Part shown: positions 51,346 to 61,527 of the stretch, piece by piece
Layout of the letters: each line of letters starts with the position of its first letter
Numbering within the stretch: the first letter of the stretch is position 1
Origin: DASWJZ01 sp963761005
GTDB taxonomy: Bacteria > Pseudomonadota > Alphaproteobacteria > Rhizobiales > Afifellaceae
Direction of reading: 5' to 3'
NCBI GenBank assembly: GCA_963761005.1
Contig: CAVXFK010000001.1
Coordinates: forward strand, 41,215-105,214
Length of the DNA: 64,000 bases
Position numbers and translations under genes: made by a program
The notes under the pieces: generated by a model
What the model was told of the DNA's origin: nothing
Seen by the model: only the letters and a program-made list of their open reading frames with translations
Database searches by the model: none

Positions 51346-51894
51346 CTAGAGGATATCGTTTATTGGATAGACGTAGAGCAAATAGAGATAGAAGAACGCG
51401 AGCGACAGCGCGAGAATGATGACGCCCAGCACGGGGGAGCTGACCTTTAACCCTGAAGTCGAAGCCTCGAACGTCGTGTCCTGCGCCTGCTCGGCGAACG
51501 GCGTCCCACCCTTCATGGCGGAGCGAAACTGGAGCCAGGAAAAATAGACGCCGGTGAGAACCAGGAAGATCACCAGCACGAAAATGATCCGCGAGGAGAG
51601 GAGCTGCCAGGCAAAAACCCGCTGGCGATGCTGATAGCCGGTGACGCGGTACTCATAATAGGCGGTCAGGGCGCGCCGGAGCGCAGCGGTTCCTTCTTCG
51701 CCCAGGAGTTCGGGAGAGACGGCCGTAGGCGCAATGCCGGAGGTATCCTCGCTTGAAAGCGCCTTGAGCTGCTCGATCCGGTCCGACGGCGAGGGCGCGG
51801 GCGAGTTGTCTTGAGCGAGAGCCGGCGTGCCGCTGAAGAATACGGCCAGCGTGAAAGCCAGGCTCAGGGGCCAACGGGATCCGCGCACGCTCAC
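51346..51894 (-). CDS. Exported/membrane protein of unknown function (182 aa)
   Basis: An N-terminal signal or anchor (VSVRGSRWPLSLAFTLAVFF), a soluble region with EGTAALRRALTAYYEYRVTGY, then two membrane helices (RIIFVLVIFLVLTGVYFSW and SPVLGVIILALSLAFFYLYL). The C terminus ends PINDIL. The GTG start overlaps the stop of the SH3-domain gene upstream (GTGA), so the two are translationally coupled. A truncated duplicate of its 3' end lies at 50415-50484. No characterised family is recognised. Confidence 0.7.
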   Translation of the reverse strand: MSVRGSRWPLSLAFTLAVFFSGTPALAQDNSPAPSPSDRIEQLKALSSEDTSGIAPTAVSPELLGEEGTAALRRALTAYYEYRVTGYQHRQRVFAWQLLSSRIIFVLVIFLVLTGVYFSWLQFRSAMKGGTPFAEQAQDTTFEASTSGLKVSSPVLGVIILALSLAFFYLYLLYVYPINDIL

Positions 51895-52556
51895 GACACC
51901 GGCGCCGTCAGAAACTGAATGCTGCGGAGGCGCCAACTCAGCACGCCATAGAAATCCTTCCCCGCCTCCGTCTGCTTGTATGCCGTGAACTCGTCGGGGG
52001 TGAGGATGTTCGTCAGAATCCCGAGAAGGTCGTCGTTGACCCGCGTTGCCCAACCGGAAAACTCGGAAGGAAGCGGTGGCAGATCGGCGCCCGGCGTCTG
52101 AACGAAGGCGAACTTCGATTTCGAGCCGTCGGGATGAACGACCTCGAGCTGCCCGTCCGGAAGCATGTGCCGCCGTGTCCCGTCAACGAAACGAAGCTCG
52201 AGCGTTCCGTCGGGAAGGACGGTTCGCGTCGGCTCCGGCATCGTCGCCGGCGGCGCCTCGGGTTCGGTGTCGGGCGCCAGAAACCGCATATTGGCCCATC
52301 CGATCACCGAGCCGCGGCTGACCCTGCACCAGTTCACGAAGCACGGCCGCATCACCCGAACGCCGCGCGCGTCGGGTGGAAGGGTTCCGACAACCGGGAA
52401 GCTGGCCGAAGGTCCGGCGCGCACGTTGAGGGAATCGCTGCCGGCGACGTCAACGACGCGGTACCCGTCGGCTCGCGACACAGTCGGCAGTGCGCAAAGC
52501 GCCGCCGCTATCGCGAGTAGCAGACCGGGAATCCCGAAACGTGCCGAGACAGCCAT
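51891..52556 (-). CDS. Exported protein with bacterial SH3 domain
   Basis: A 221-aa protein with a signal peptide (residues 1 to about 29, ending SRA). A bacterial SH3 domain follows (SDSLNVRAGPSASFPVVGTL to GWANMRFLAP, with Cys-containing RPCFVNWCRV). A middle part of short beta-repeats has TVLPDGTLELRFVDGTRR and MLPDGQLEVVHPDGSK, two near-repeats of (V/M)LPDGxLE. A helical tail ends it (LLGILTNILTPDEF). SH3 modules of this kind usually bind peptidoglycan. Forms a two-gene operon with the membrane protein downstream. Confidence 0.78.
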   Translation of the reverse strand: MAVSARFGIPGLLLAIAAALCALPTVSRADGYRVVDVAGSDSLNVRAGPSASFPVVGTLPPDARGVRVMRPCFVNWCRVSRGSVIGWANMRFLAPDTEPEAPPATMPEPTRTVLPDGTLELRFVDGTRRHMLPDGQLEVVHPDGSKSKFAFVQTPGADLPPLPSEFSGWATRVNDDLLGILTNILTPDEFTAYKQTEAGKDFYGVLSWRLRSIQFLTAPVS

Positions 52557-52761
52557 GTGAGCGATACCGCACCGGTCGAAGGCCGCATTCGATCTTGCCG
52601 AAGAGCGGCGGATCGATTGCGCCAGTCTCCGCCTGTCGTGCGGTGCTTGTCAAAGACCCGCGCCGTAGATCTGTCGTTCAAGTTAAGAATTGGCACTCGA
52701 TCCGCCGGCGCAAGGCCGCTCTACCTGCGGCAGCGACCGTCGACGCACGCGTCGCGCTGCC

Positions 52762-53064
52762 TCACGCACGCCCGAAGAGCTTGCGGAGCTCGCCCTTCGC
52801 CTCCTCCAGGACTTGCCGGCGCTCGGCGGAAAGGTTCTTTCCCGCCCGGTTGATCTCGAAGGTCAGCATGGACATGGCTGACTGATAAGGCGTGCCCTTG
52901 CGGCGCGTGCTCTCCTCGGCAGAGCGTTTGAGCGATAGCGCGATCGAACCCGGGTCCTCCCAGGTGAAAACCCCCTCTTCCAGGTCGAGGGCGTCGCTAT
53001 GCTTCGTCACCTCGCCCGACCAGCGCTTCTTGCTCCCCGCTCGTTTGTGTGAAGTGTCCTTCAT
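52762..53064 (-). CDS. DUF3175 family protein
   Basis: A 100-aa basic protein matching DUF3175: KKRWSGEVTKHSDALDLEEG, VFTWEDPGSIALSLKRSAE and PYQSAMSMLTFEINRAGKNL. Function unknown. It is widespread in soil proteobacteria. The ATG at 53064 is chosen because the upstream frame lacks the conserved pattern. It is divergent from lipB, with 87 bases between the starts. Confidence 0.88.
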   Translation of the reverse strand: MKDTSHKRAGSKKRWSGEVTKHSDALDLEEGVFTWEDPGSIALSLKRSAEESTRRKGTPYQSAMSMLTFEINRAGKNLSAERRQVLEEAKGELRKLFGRA

Positions 53065-53151
53065 GTCGCGCTTCCTATGCCAATTCTCCTCACCAGAACC
53101 GCAAGGCGCAACCAAGACCTCCGCGGAAAAAGGGCTTATGACGGTCGGCCG

Positions 53152-53889
53152 ATGGACAGGACTGGCACATCAGCGGAACGGCTCGGCTCACGGCCGCAGG
53201 AAGGGTCGGCGCCGGTCGAATGGGTGATCCGCGACGGCCTCCTCCCCTACCCCGAGGCCGTGGTCGCGATGGAGGCACGGGCAGCGGCAATCGCTGCCGG
53301 CGAGGCTGCGGAACGGGTCTGGCTGGTCGAGCATCCGCCGCTCTACACCGCCGGCACCAGCGCGCGCGAGAAGGACCTGATCGCGCCCGGCCGCTTCCCG
53401 GTCTTCCGCTCTGGTCGCGGCGGCGAGTTCACCTATCACGGCCCCGGCCAGCGAGTCGTCTATCTGATGCTCGACCTGAACAGGCGCGGCCCCGACCTTC
53501 GGCGTTACGTCGCCACGTTGGAAGACTGGATCATCGCCACGCTCGCCCGCTTCAAGGTGGTCGGCGAGAAGCGTGAGGACCGGATCGGCGTCTGGGTGCG
53601 TCGGCCGGAGAAGCCGTCGCTTCCCGATGGCCGGCCGGCGGAGGACAAGATCGCCGCGATCGGCATCCGCGTGCGGCGCTGGGTGACGTTCCACGGCATC
53701 AGCCTGAACGTCGATCCCGACCTTGAGCACTACACGGGGATCGTCCCCTGCGGCGTCACCGGCTACGGCGTGACCAGCCTCGTCGATCTCGGCATCCCGG
53801 TGTCGATGGCGGAAGTCGATTCCGCGCTGAAAGAAACCTTCGAGGCTGTGTTCGGATCGGCAGCCGTCATCGTCGGCGATCCCTCCTAG
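53152..53889 (+). CDS. lipB: Octanoyltransferase (lipoate biosynthesis)
   Basis: A 245-aa enzyme transferring octanoyl from acyl carrier protein to the lipoyl domains of 2-oxoacid dehydrogenases and the glycine cleavage H protein. LipB motifs: VEHPPLYTAGTSA, RGGEFTYHGPGQRVVYLMLDL, catalytic Lys166 in EDKIAAIGIRV, and catalytic Cys200 in GIVPCGVTGYGVTS. The ATG at 53152 gives an N terminus about 20 residues longer than the minimal family form. The next gene starts at the base after its stop. Confidence 0.95.
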   Translation: MDRTGTSAERLGSRPQEGSAPVEWVIRDGLLPYPEAVVAMEARAAAIAAGEAAERVWLVEHPPLYTAGTSAREKDLIAPGRFPVFRSGRGGEFTYHGPGQRVVYLMLDLNRRGPDLRRYVATLEDWIIATLARFKVVGEKREDRIGVWVRRPEKPSLPDGRPAEDKIAAIGIRVRRWVTFHGISLNVDPDLEHYTGIVPCGVTGYGVTSLVDLGIPVSMAEVDSALKETFEAVFGSAAVIVGDPS

Positions 53890-55410
53890 ATGACCGAAGC
53901 CGTCAACGCCGACGACAGCGCACGCACAAGTGTGGGCGCTCGCGGCAGGCTGGTGCTTGCCGCGACGGTGCTCGCTTCCGCCATGGCCTTCATCGACAGC
54001 AGCGTGGTCACGATCGCACTCCCCGTTATCCAGAAGGAGTTCGGGGCGCGCTTCCAGGAGCTGCAATGGGTGGTGAACGCCTACACGCTGATGCTCGGCG
54101 CGCTGATCCTTGTCGGCGGCGCGCTTGGCGACAGCGTCGGGCGTCGGCGTGTCTTCGTGATCGGCATCGCAATCTTCGCCGCGGCCTCGCTTGCCTGCGC
54201 GAGCGCGACGTCAATCGCCACGCTGATTGCGGCGCGCGCCGTGCAAGGCGTCGGCGCGGCACTCCTCGTGCCGCAGAGCCTGGCGATCATCGCCGCCTCC
54301 TTCCCGCGCGCCGTGCGCGGCAAGGCGATCGGAGTCTGGGCCGCGTCGTCTGCGATCACCACGTCGCTCGGGCCGCCGCTCGGCGGCTTCGTCATCGACG
54401 CGTGGAGCTGGCGCGTCGCGTTCCTGATCAATCTTCCGCTCTCGGTAGCGGCGCTAATCCTCTCGTTCGCGTACGTTCCGGAGAGCCGCGATCCGGGCGC
54501 TCGGAGCATCGACTGGCTCGGCTCGGCGCTCGCGGTTCTGTCGCTTGGGGCACTGACCTACGGGCTGACGCTGCTTTCGGGCCGCGCCAGCGCCGGAGGC
54601 GCGGTCGCCGCCGCGGCGTTCGCCGTCGCGCTCGCCGGACTAGCCGCCTTCCTGCTGACGGAGCGGCGCGCCTCCAATCCGATCCTGCCCGGCGCGCTGT
54701 TCCGTTCGCGCGCCTTTGTCGTCGCCAACCTCGTGACGCTGTTTCTCTACGGCGCGCTCGCGGGCGTGCTCTTTCTGCTTCCCTTCGACCTGATCGCGCG
54801 GCGCGGCATGGCGGCATCGGCCGTCGGCCTGACCTTGCTGCCGTTCAGCCTGATCATCGGGCTTCTGTCGCGCCTCTCCGGCGGACTGGCGGATCGCTTC
54901 GGTGCCCGCAACCTCCTCATTGGCGGCTCGCTCGTCGTCGCGATTGCGATCGCCGTGATCGCGCTCGACCTTGCGAACTACTGGATCGGCATTCTCGCTC
55001 CGATCACCTTGATGGCGCTCGGGATGGCGGCCGTCGTGACGCCGCTCACGACCGTTGTCATGAACGCGGCCTCCGACGCTCAGTCCGGCGCCGCCTCCGG
55101 TATCAACAACGCGGCGAGCCGCGTCGCGGGCCTGATCGCCGTCGCAACGCTCGGCGCGTTGGCGGGATTGTTCTTCACCCGGTACGGCGCGCCGCACGAT
55201 GCGCGCTTCGGCCAGCTTCCAAAGGTCGGGGATGCAGCGCGTGCGGCGCTCGAGCCGGCGTTCGTCGCCGCCTATTCACGCGCGATGGCGGCGGCCGCGG
55301 CTCTCGCCGCACTCGCGACATTCACCGCGCTGATCGGGCTCTCGAAGACGGAATGCTCCGCTGCACCGCGAGCGTCTGCGCTCGCCCGGCAACGCCGTGT
55401 GCACGGATAA
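53890..55410 (+). CDS. MFS transporter, DHA2 (EmrB/QacA-like) family
   Basis: A 506-aa, 14-helix drug:H+ antiporter-like exporter. Motifs: AFIDSSVVTIALPVIQKEF in helix 1, QWVVNAYTLMLGALILVGG in helix 2, GDSVGRRRVF in loop 2-3, and GPPLGGFVIDAWSWR in the antiporter motif C region. The C-terminal tail is short and basic. Substrate unknown. No HlyD-type partner protein is adjacent. The ATG follows the lipB stop without a gap, so it is translated from the same message. Confidence 0.93.
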   Translation: MTEAVNADDSARTSVGARGRLVLAATVLASAMAFIDSSVVTIALPVIQKEFGARFQELQWVVNAYTLMLGALILVGGALGDSVGRRRVFVIGIAIFAAASLACASATSIATLIAARAVQGVGAALLVPQSLAIIAASFPRAVRGKAIGVWAASSAITTSLGPPLGGFVIDAWSWRVAFLINLPLSVAALILSFAYVPESRDPGARSIDWLGSALAVLSLGALTYGLTLLSGRASAGGAVAAAAFAVALAGLAAFLLTERRASNPILPGALFRSRAFVVANLVTLFLYGALAGVLFLLPFDLIARRGMAASAVGLTLLPFSLIIGLLSRLSGGLADRFGARNLLIGGSLVVAIAIAVIALDLANYWIGILAPITLMALGMAAVVTPLTTVVMNAASDAQSGAASGINNAASRVAGLIAVATLGALAGLFFTRYGAPHDARFGQLPKVGDAARAALEPAFVAAYSRAMAAAAALAALATFTALIGLSKTECSAAPRASALARQRRVHG

Positions 55411-55416
55411 AGCGAG

Positions 55417-55848
55417 CTACTCGCCGGACATCACCGCCCAGTCGTTACCGCCCTTGTGGCGATAGACGATGACCTGCTCGGCGTGGTCCGGGCTCGGGTG
55501 GGAAGCCGGCATCAGTTGCACGACGACGGTGATGCGGCTGAGATTGTCGCCGAGGCCAGGCTCGTTCAGCGCCGCGAGAAAGCCCTTCTCGGCCGCCATC
55601 CGCGCCTCGATGAAGGTGAGCGGCCGCGTCTCCGGCGTGAGCTCAACGCGGACGTGCCCGCTCTCAGGCCCGTCCTCCTGCACGAAGCGAAGCAGGAGAT
55701 CGGCGGCATCGCGGAGCGTCCGCGCCGTGGCCTGCGCAACCTGTTGCGGCTCGCCAGCGCCTGTCGCCGCGACGACCGCTCCGGCCGGAAGCGCGATCGC
55801 CACGAGCCCTGCGGCAAGAACCAGATTCCGAGGCGCTACCCTACGCAT
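55417..55848 (-). CDS. Exported hypothetical protein (143 aa)
   Basis: A signal peptide (MRRVAPRNLVLAAGLVAIAL) is followed by a small domain with ARTLRDAADLLLRFVQEDG, VRVELTPETRPLTFIEARM and ITVVVQLMPASHPSPDH. No characterised family is recognised. I start at ATG 55848. A TTG at 55875 is in frame and would add nine basic residues. A TTAA-N7-TTAA sequence lies 35-50 bases upstream and could regulate it. It converges with the DHA2 exporter gene. Confidence 0.7.
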   Translation of the reverse strand: MRRVAPRNLVLAAGLVAIALPAGAVVAATGAGEPQQVAQATARTLRDAADLLLRFVQEDGPESGHVRVELTPETRPLTFIEARMAAEKGFLAALNEPGLGDNLSRITVVVQLMPASHPSPDHAEQVIVYRHKGGNDWAVMSGE

Positions 55849-55882
55849 ACGCAAACGCCGTCCCTTCGCCGCCAAGGTTAGC

Positions 55883-55897
55883 TTAACGAAGGGTTAA
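55883..55897. promoter_or_regulatory. CtrA-box-like sequence (TTAA-N7-TTAA)
   Basis: TTAA at 55883-55886 and TTAA at 55894-55897 separated by exactly seven bases match the alphaproteobacterial CtrA consensus. It lies upstream of the minus-strand gene at 55417-55848 and downstream of acyP. A further TTAA lies at 55914. Binding is inferred from the match only. Confidence 0.5.
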
Positions 55898-55957
55898 AGC
55901 GCCACGTCAATTCTTAACGATCGCGGGGATTGGTAAATGCCGGAGAGCAACGCCCTA

Positions 55958-56236
55958 CTAGTAACGGACCCGGAACGGGCCGGAGATTTCCTCTGCCTCC
56001 CCGAGCACCTCGACGCGGTCCACGCGTGCGCCGCGCGGGCCATCTTCGCAGACAGAAAGCATCGCGGCGACCGCCCCCGCCGGCCCGCTGAACACCGCCT
56101 CGACGTCGCCGCGCGCGGTGTTGCGCACCCAACCGGAAAGGCCGAACGCGTTGGCGCGCCGTTCTGCCCAGGCGCGGTATCCGACGCCCTGCACGAAGCC
56201 GGAGATCAGCACGCGGATGGAGCGGGTCTCGGCCAC
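55958..56236 (-). CDS. acyP: Acylphosphatase
   Basis: A 92-aa enzyme hydrolysing acyl phosphates. The catalytic Arg21 (GFVQGVGYRAWAERRA) and Asn39 (SGWVRNTARGDVEAV) are both present in their consensus contexts. The start is GTG 56236, nine bases after the pccA stop, so it is read from the pccA message. Confidence 0.95.
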   Translation of the reverse strand: MAETRSIRVLISGFVQGVGYRAWAERRANAFGLSGWVRNTARGDVEAVFSGPAGAVAAMLSVCEDGPRGARVDRVEVLGEAEEISGPFRVRY

Positions 56237-56245
56237 CGCGGCGCC

Positions 56246-58234
<1,989 letters not shown>

Positions 58235-58344
58235 GCCGGACGCTTGCTCCCGCCGAAGCTCTAGGCGGCGCTGCCGACGGCCGCAAGCTTGTCGGCTGGC
58301 CTGTTCCGGCGCAGTTTCGACCACCCGTGGCCTGAGGCGCGCCC

Positions 58345-59007
58345 TTGCGATACCTGCATCACCAGCACGTCTGGCATCATGGCCGCTTCTATCTGGCGGT
58401 CTTCATCGGCGTCGTTGTCGGCTTGGCGATGATCGGACGCGATCCGGGCGTGCGCATCACCTTCGGCGGCCTCACCTTCTTCGCGTTCTATCTCGCCTCG
58501 ACTGCCTTCGCCGCAGGGCGGCTCACCACCGCCGATCTTCGGCGCAAGGCCAGCTACGAGGACGAGGGGATCGGCCTGATCGTGCTGATCACGATAGCGG
58601 CGATCGCGCTCTCGCTCGGTTCGTTTGCCGAGCTCCTCTGGACGGGGCAACACGATGCGACCCAACTCATCATCTCCGTCGCTAACGTGCCGCTCGGCTG
58701 GGCGACGCTCCACACCGTCATGGCGTTCCACTACGCCCATCTCTTTTACACATCGTCGGACTCCGGCGCCGACGTCAAGAGTGCGAGGAAGCGGGACGCC
58801 GGCGGCCTCGAATTCCCGAAGACCGCCGAGCCGTCGATCTTCGACTTCATGTACTATTCGTTCGTGGTCGGCATGACCGCGCAGGTTTCCGACGTCGTGA
58901 CCACGTCGCGCGCGATGCGCAACGTCACGATGGTGCACGGCATCGTCGCGTTCTTCTTCAACACGGTCATCCTGGCCTTCGCCGTGAACGTGGTGACGAG
59001 CGGTTAG
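58345..59007 (+). CDS. DUF1345 family membrane protein
   Basis: A 220-aa integral membrane protein of the DUF1345 family. It has about five membrane helices and the family motifs VPLGWATLHTVMAFHYAHLFY (His and Tyr in the membrane), FPKTAEPSIFDFMYYSFVVG and GMTAQVSDVVTTSRAMR. Function unknown. The start is a TTG at 58345. An ATG 150 bases later would cut off the first helix. It converges with the DMT transporter gene, 23 bases apart. Confidence 0.88.
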   Translation: MRYLHHQHVWHHGRFYLAVFIGVVVGLAMIGRDPGVRITFGGLTFFAFYLASTAFAAGRLTTADLRRKASYEDEGIGLIVLITIAAIALSLGSFAELLWTGQHDATQLIISVANVPLGWATLHTVMAFHYAHLFYTSSDSGADVKSARKRDAGGLEFPKTAEPSIFDFMYYSFVVGMTAQVSDVVTTSRAMRNVTMVHGIVAFFFNTVILAFAVNVVTSG

Positions 59008-59030
59008 CATCGCAGCACAGAGAGCGCCGG

Positions 59031-59987
59031 CTAAGGTGTCGGCGGCGCGCTCTCGACGACCGGCGTGGCACCGACGCGGCTCTCCCGCCAGAACACATAG
59101 GCGCCGGAGCCGACGATGATCGCGATCCCGAACCACTTGAGAAGGCTCGGGAAGTCGCCGAAGACCACGTAGCCGAAAAGCGCAGCGCAGACGATCTCCA
59201 CATACTGCATCGGCGCGATCAACGACGACGGAGCGAGCCGCGCCGCCTGCACGAAGAGAAGGTGCCCGGACGTGCCGAGCACGCCCATGAGGAGCAGGAA
59301 CGAGACCTCGCGCCCGCCCGCCGGCGACGGTGAAAGCTCCGGCGCACCGGCGAGCCAGCCGACTGCGAGCACGGCGGTCAACACGCAGAGTGCGGAGACG
59401 CCGGCTGTGAACTGCATGGTGAGCGGCGCGTCGTAGGCGGAAAGCCGCCGGTTCAGGAGCGCATAGACCGCAAAGAGCCCGCCGCCGAGCGCCGGGATGA
59501 GCGAGATCGGCCCGAAGACGTTCCAGCTCGGCTGCACCACGATGAGGACGCCGACGAAACCGGTCGCGACCGCTGTCTGCCGCCGCCAGCCGACATGCTC
59601 CTTGTCAATCACCGCAGAGAGGATCGTCAGGATGAACGGCTCGATGAAGAAGATCGCCAGCGCGTCGGCGATCGGCATGAACTTGATCGCCGCGAAGAAC
59701 ATGGTGCTCGATCCCGCGATCAGCGCCCCGCGCGCGGCATTCGGCCAGAGCCGTTTCGGCAAGAGGCCTCGGGTGCCATGGAAATAGAGCAACAAGGGCA
59801 GCGTGAAGAGCGACTGCAGGAGAAAACGCGCCCAGGCGATCGTGCCGGGCGAAAGCGTGGCGGAGACGTATTTGGCGACCGTGTCCTGCCCCGGGAGCAC
59901 GATCATGGCGACGATTACGAGCGCAAGCCCGCGCATCACTTCGCGCGGGTCGTCGGTGCGAAGCGAGGCCGAAGCGGAGGCGTTCAT
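59031..59987 (-). CDS. DMT superfamily transporter (EamA family)
   Basis: A 318-aa permease with ten membrane helices arranged as two EamA repeats: LPGQDTVAKYVSATLSPGTIAW and MPIADALAIFFIEPFILTIL in the first, and SSLIAPMQYVEIVCAALFGYVVFGD in the second. Substrate unknown (metabolite or drug exporter type). The ATG at 59987 gives the normal length. The open frame extends far upstream without similarity and is ignored. It is divergent from the hydrolase gene at 60120. Confidence 0.9.
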   Translation of the reverse strand: MNASASASLRTDDPREVMRGLALVIVAMIVLPGQDTVAKYVSATLSPGTIAWARFLLQSLFTLPLLLYFHGTRGLLPKRLWPNAARGALIAGSSTMFFAAIKFMPIADALAIFFIEPFILTILSAVIDKEHVGWRRQTAVATGFVGVLIVVQPSWNVFGPISLIPALGGGLFAVYALLNRRLSAYDAPLTMQFTAGVSALCVLTAVLAVGWLAGAPELSPSPAGGREVSFLLLMGVLGTSGHLLFVQAARLAPSSLIAPMQYVEIVCAALFGYVVFGDFPSLLKWFGIAIIVGSGAYVFWRESRVGATPVVESAPPTP

Positions 59988-60119
59988 CGCGCCTGCATGG
60001 CGCCGAACGCCGTCCCCCGCAAGAGCCGCGGCGCGGCCCCGACAACGCAACGGCGATTGACAGCGCCGGGCCGCGCGGCTTCCTTGCGTGAACAGCCCCG
60101 GATCGCAGAGGACTCTGCC

Positions 60120-60980
60120 GTGAACATGCTCGCCCGACTTTTCGCGCCGCTCGCCCTTGTCGTCCCGCTCGCCGGTGCGCCGGTCACAGCTGGAGCCGAG
60201 GAGCTTTGGATGACGCTCCCCGAAGAGCCGGCCATGCCGAAGGCGAGCGAGAGCGGCCTCGCGGACGTGAACGGCATCAAGCTCTATTACGCAATCTACG
60301 GATCGGGAGAGCCGCTCCTGATGCTGCATGGCGGCCTCGGGCATTCCGACGTCTGGGGCGGGCAGATCCCTGCCTTCGCGGCGAAATACAAGGTGATCGC
60401 CGTCGACAGCCGCGGCCACGGGAGAAGCACGCGTGACGACAAGCCCTACAGCTACGACCTGATGGCCGACGACGTGGTCGCGCTCCTGGACAAGCTCGGC
60501 ATCGACAAGGCCTCGATCGTCGGCTGGAGCGACGGCGGCATCATCGGCCTCGACATCGCCATCCGCCATCCCGAACGGCTCGACAAGCTCTTCGCCTTCG
60601 GTGCGAACTACAACCTCTCCGGCCTTAAGGACGACATCGACAAGAATCCGACCTTCAGCGCCTACATCGAACGCGCCGGCAAGGACTACGCGCGGCTGTC
60701 GCCGACGCCGAAGGATTTCGACGCTTTCGTCGAGGCGATCTCGGCGATGTGGTATTCGCAGCCGGATTTCTCAAAAGAGCAGATGATGGGGATTAAGGCG
60801 CCGGTCGCCATCGCCGACGGCGAGCACGACGAGGCGATCCGCCGTGAGCATACCGAGGAGATGGCCAAGCTCATCCCGGGCGCCAAACTCATCATCCTGC
60901 CGAATGTCAGCCACTTCGCGTTCTGGCAGGACCCGGCGCTCTTCAACAAGGCCGTGCTCGATTTCCTCGCTGGAAGCTGA
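60120..60980 (+). CDS. Exported alpha/beta hydrolase
   Basis: A 286-aa alpha/beta-hydrolase with an N-terminal signal peptide (VNMLARLFAPLALVVPLAG). The catalytic triad is visible: nucleophile Ser in VGWSDGGIIGL (GxSxG as GWSDG), acid Asp in IADGEHDEAI, and His in LPNVSHFAFWQDP. The oxyanion loop is LMLHGGLGHSDVW. Lipase or peroxidase-like roles cannot be separated from sequence. GTG 60120 has AGAGGA seven bases upstream. An ATG two codons later is possible. Confidence 0.88.
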   Translation: MNMLARLFAPLALVVPLAGAPVTAGAEELWMTLPEEPAMPKASESGLADVNGIKLYYAIYGSGEPLLMLHGGLGHSDVWGGQIPAFAAKYKVIAVDSRGHGRSTRDDKPYSYDLMADDVVALLDKLGIDKASIVGWSDGGIIGLDIAIRHPERLDKLFAFGANYNLSGLKDDIDKNPTFSAYIERAGKDYARLSPTPKDFDAFVEAISAMWYSQPDFSKEQMMGIKAPVAIADGEHDEAIRREHTEEMAKLIPGAKLIILPNVSHFAFWQDPALFNKAVLDFLAGS

Positions 60981-61016
60981 GCGCGGGACGGTGGAAGTCG
61001 GCCCTAGGGTACTGCC

Positions 61017-61283
61017 TCAGGCGGCGTTCGCCAACGTGCCCGCCAGCCGCTTGGCAGCGGCGCTCACCCCCGGCTCGACGAGAGCAGCCATCGCCGCGCG
61101 GGCCATAAGATCGCCCCAGCGCGAGTCGCGGCGCTGGAGGTAGGTGTCGATCAGGAAGACCAAATCGAGCTGGTCGCCGCTCGGCGCGCCGCCCTCGAAG
61201 ACCATCCGCTCCAATTGATTGACCTGGTCCTGCGAGATCGCGCGGGAGGCGCGCACATCCATAAGGAGATCGGACGCCAACAT
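61017..61283 (-). CDS. Conserved hypothetical protein (88 aa)
   Basis: An 88-residue helical protein starting MLASDLLMDVRASRAISQD and containing FLIDTYLQRRDSRWGDLM. It has no signal peptide, membrane segment or known motif. The ATG at 61283 is chosen since the upstream frame includes unlikely sequence and GAAGGCAAG lies just before it. It converges with the hydrolase gene and is divergent from the radical SAM gene. Confidence 0.6.
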   Translation of the reverse strand: MLASDLLMDVRASRAISQDQVNQLERMVFEGGAPSGDQLDLVFLIDTYLQRRDSRWGDLMARAAMAALVEPGVSAAAKRLAGTLANAA

Positions 61284-61527
61284 GACTTGCCTTCGGCTAG
61301 GGTGTATGCCTGCTAACTTCAATCAGTCTAATGCCGTGCGATTGCTTTCGTTTCACGCAAACTGGCGGCAAGGTTAGCGATGCGTTATCAAGGGCCGGCT
61401 CAAGGAGGCGAGCCGGCAAAGGGCATGCCCAATAGGCTGAGTGCGTTGCCCGCTTGCCACGTCAGAAGCGTTGATTTTCTGCTATGTTTGGTCAGTTTCC
61501 GGGTCAGGGAACCGCGAGCGGGGCGCG

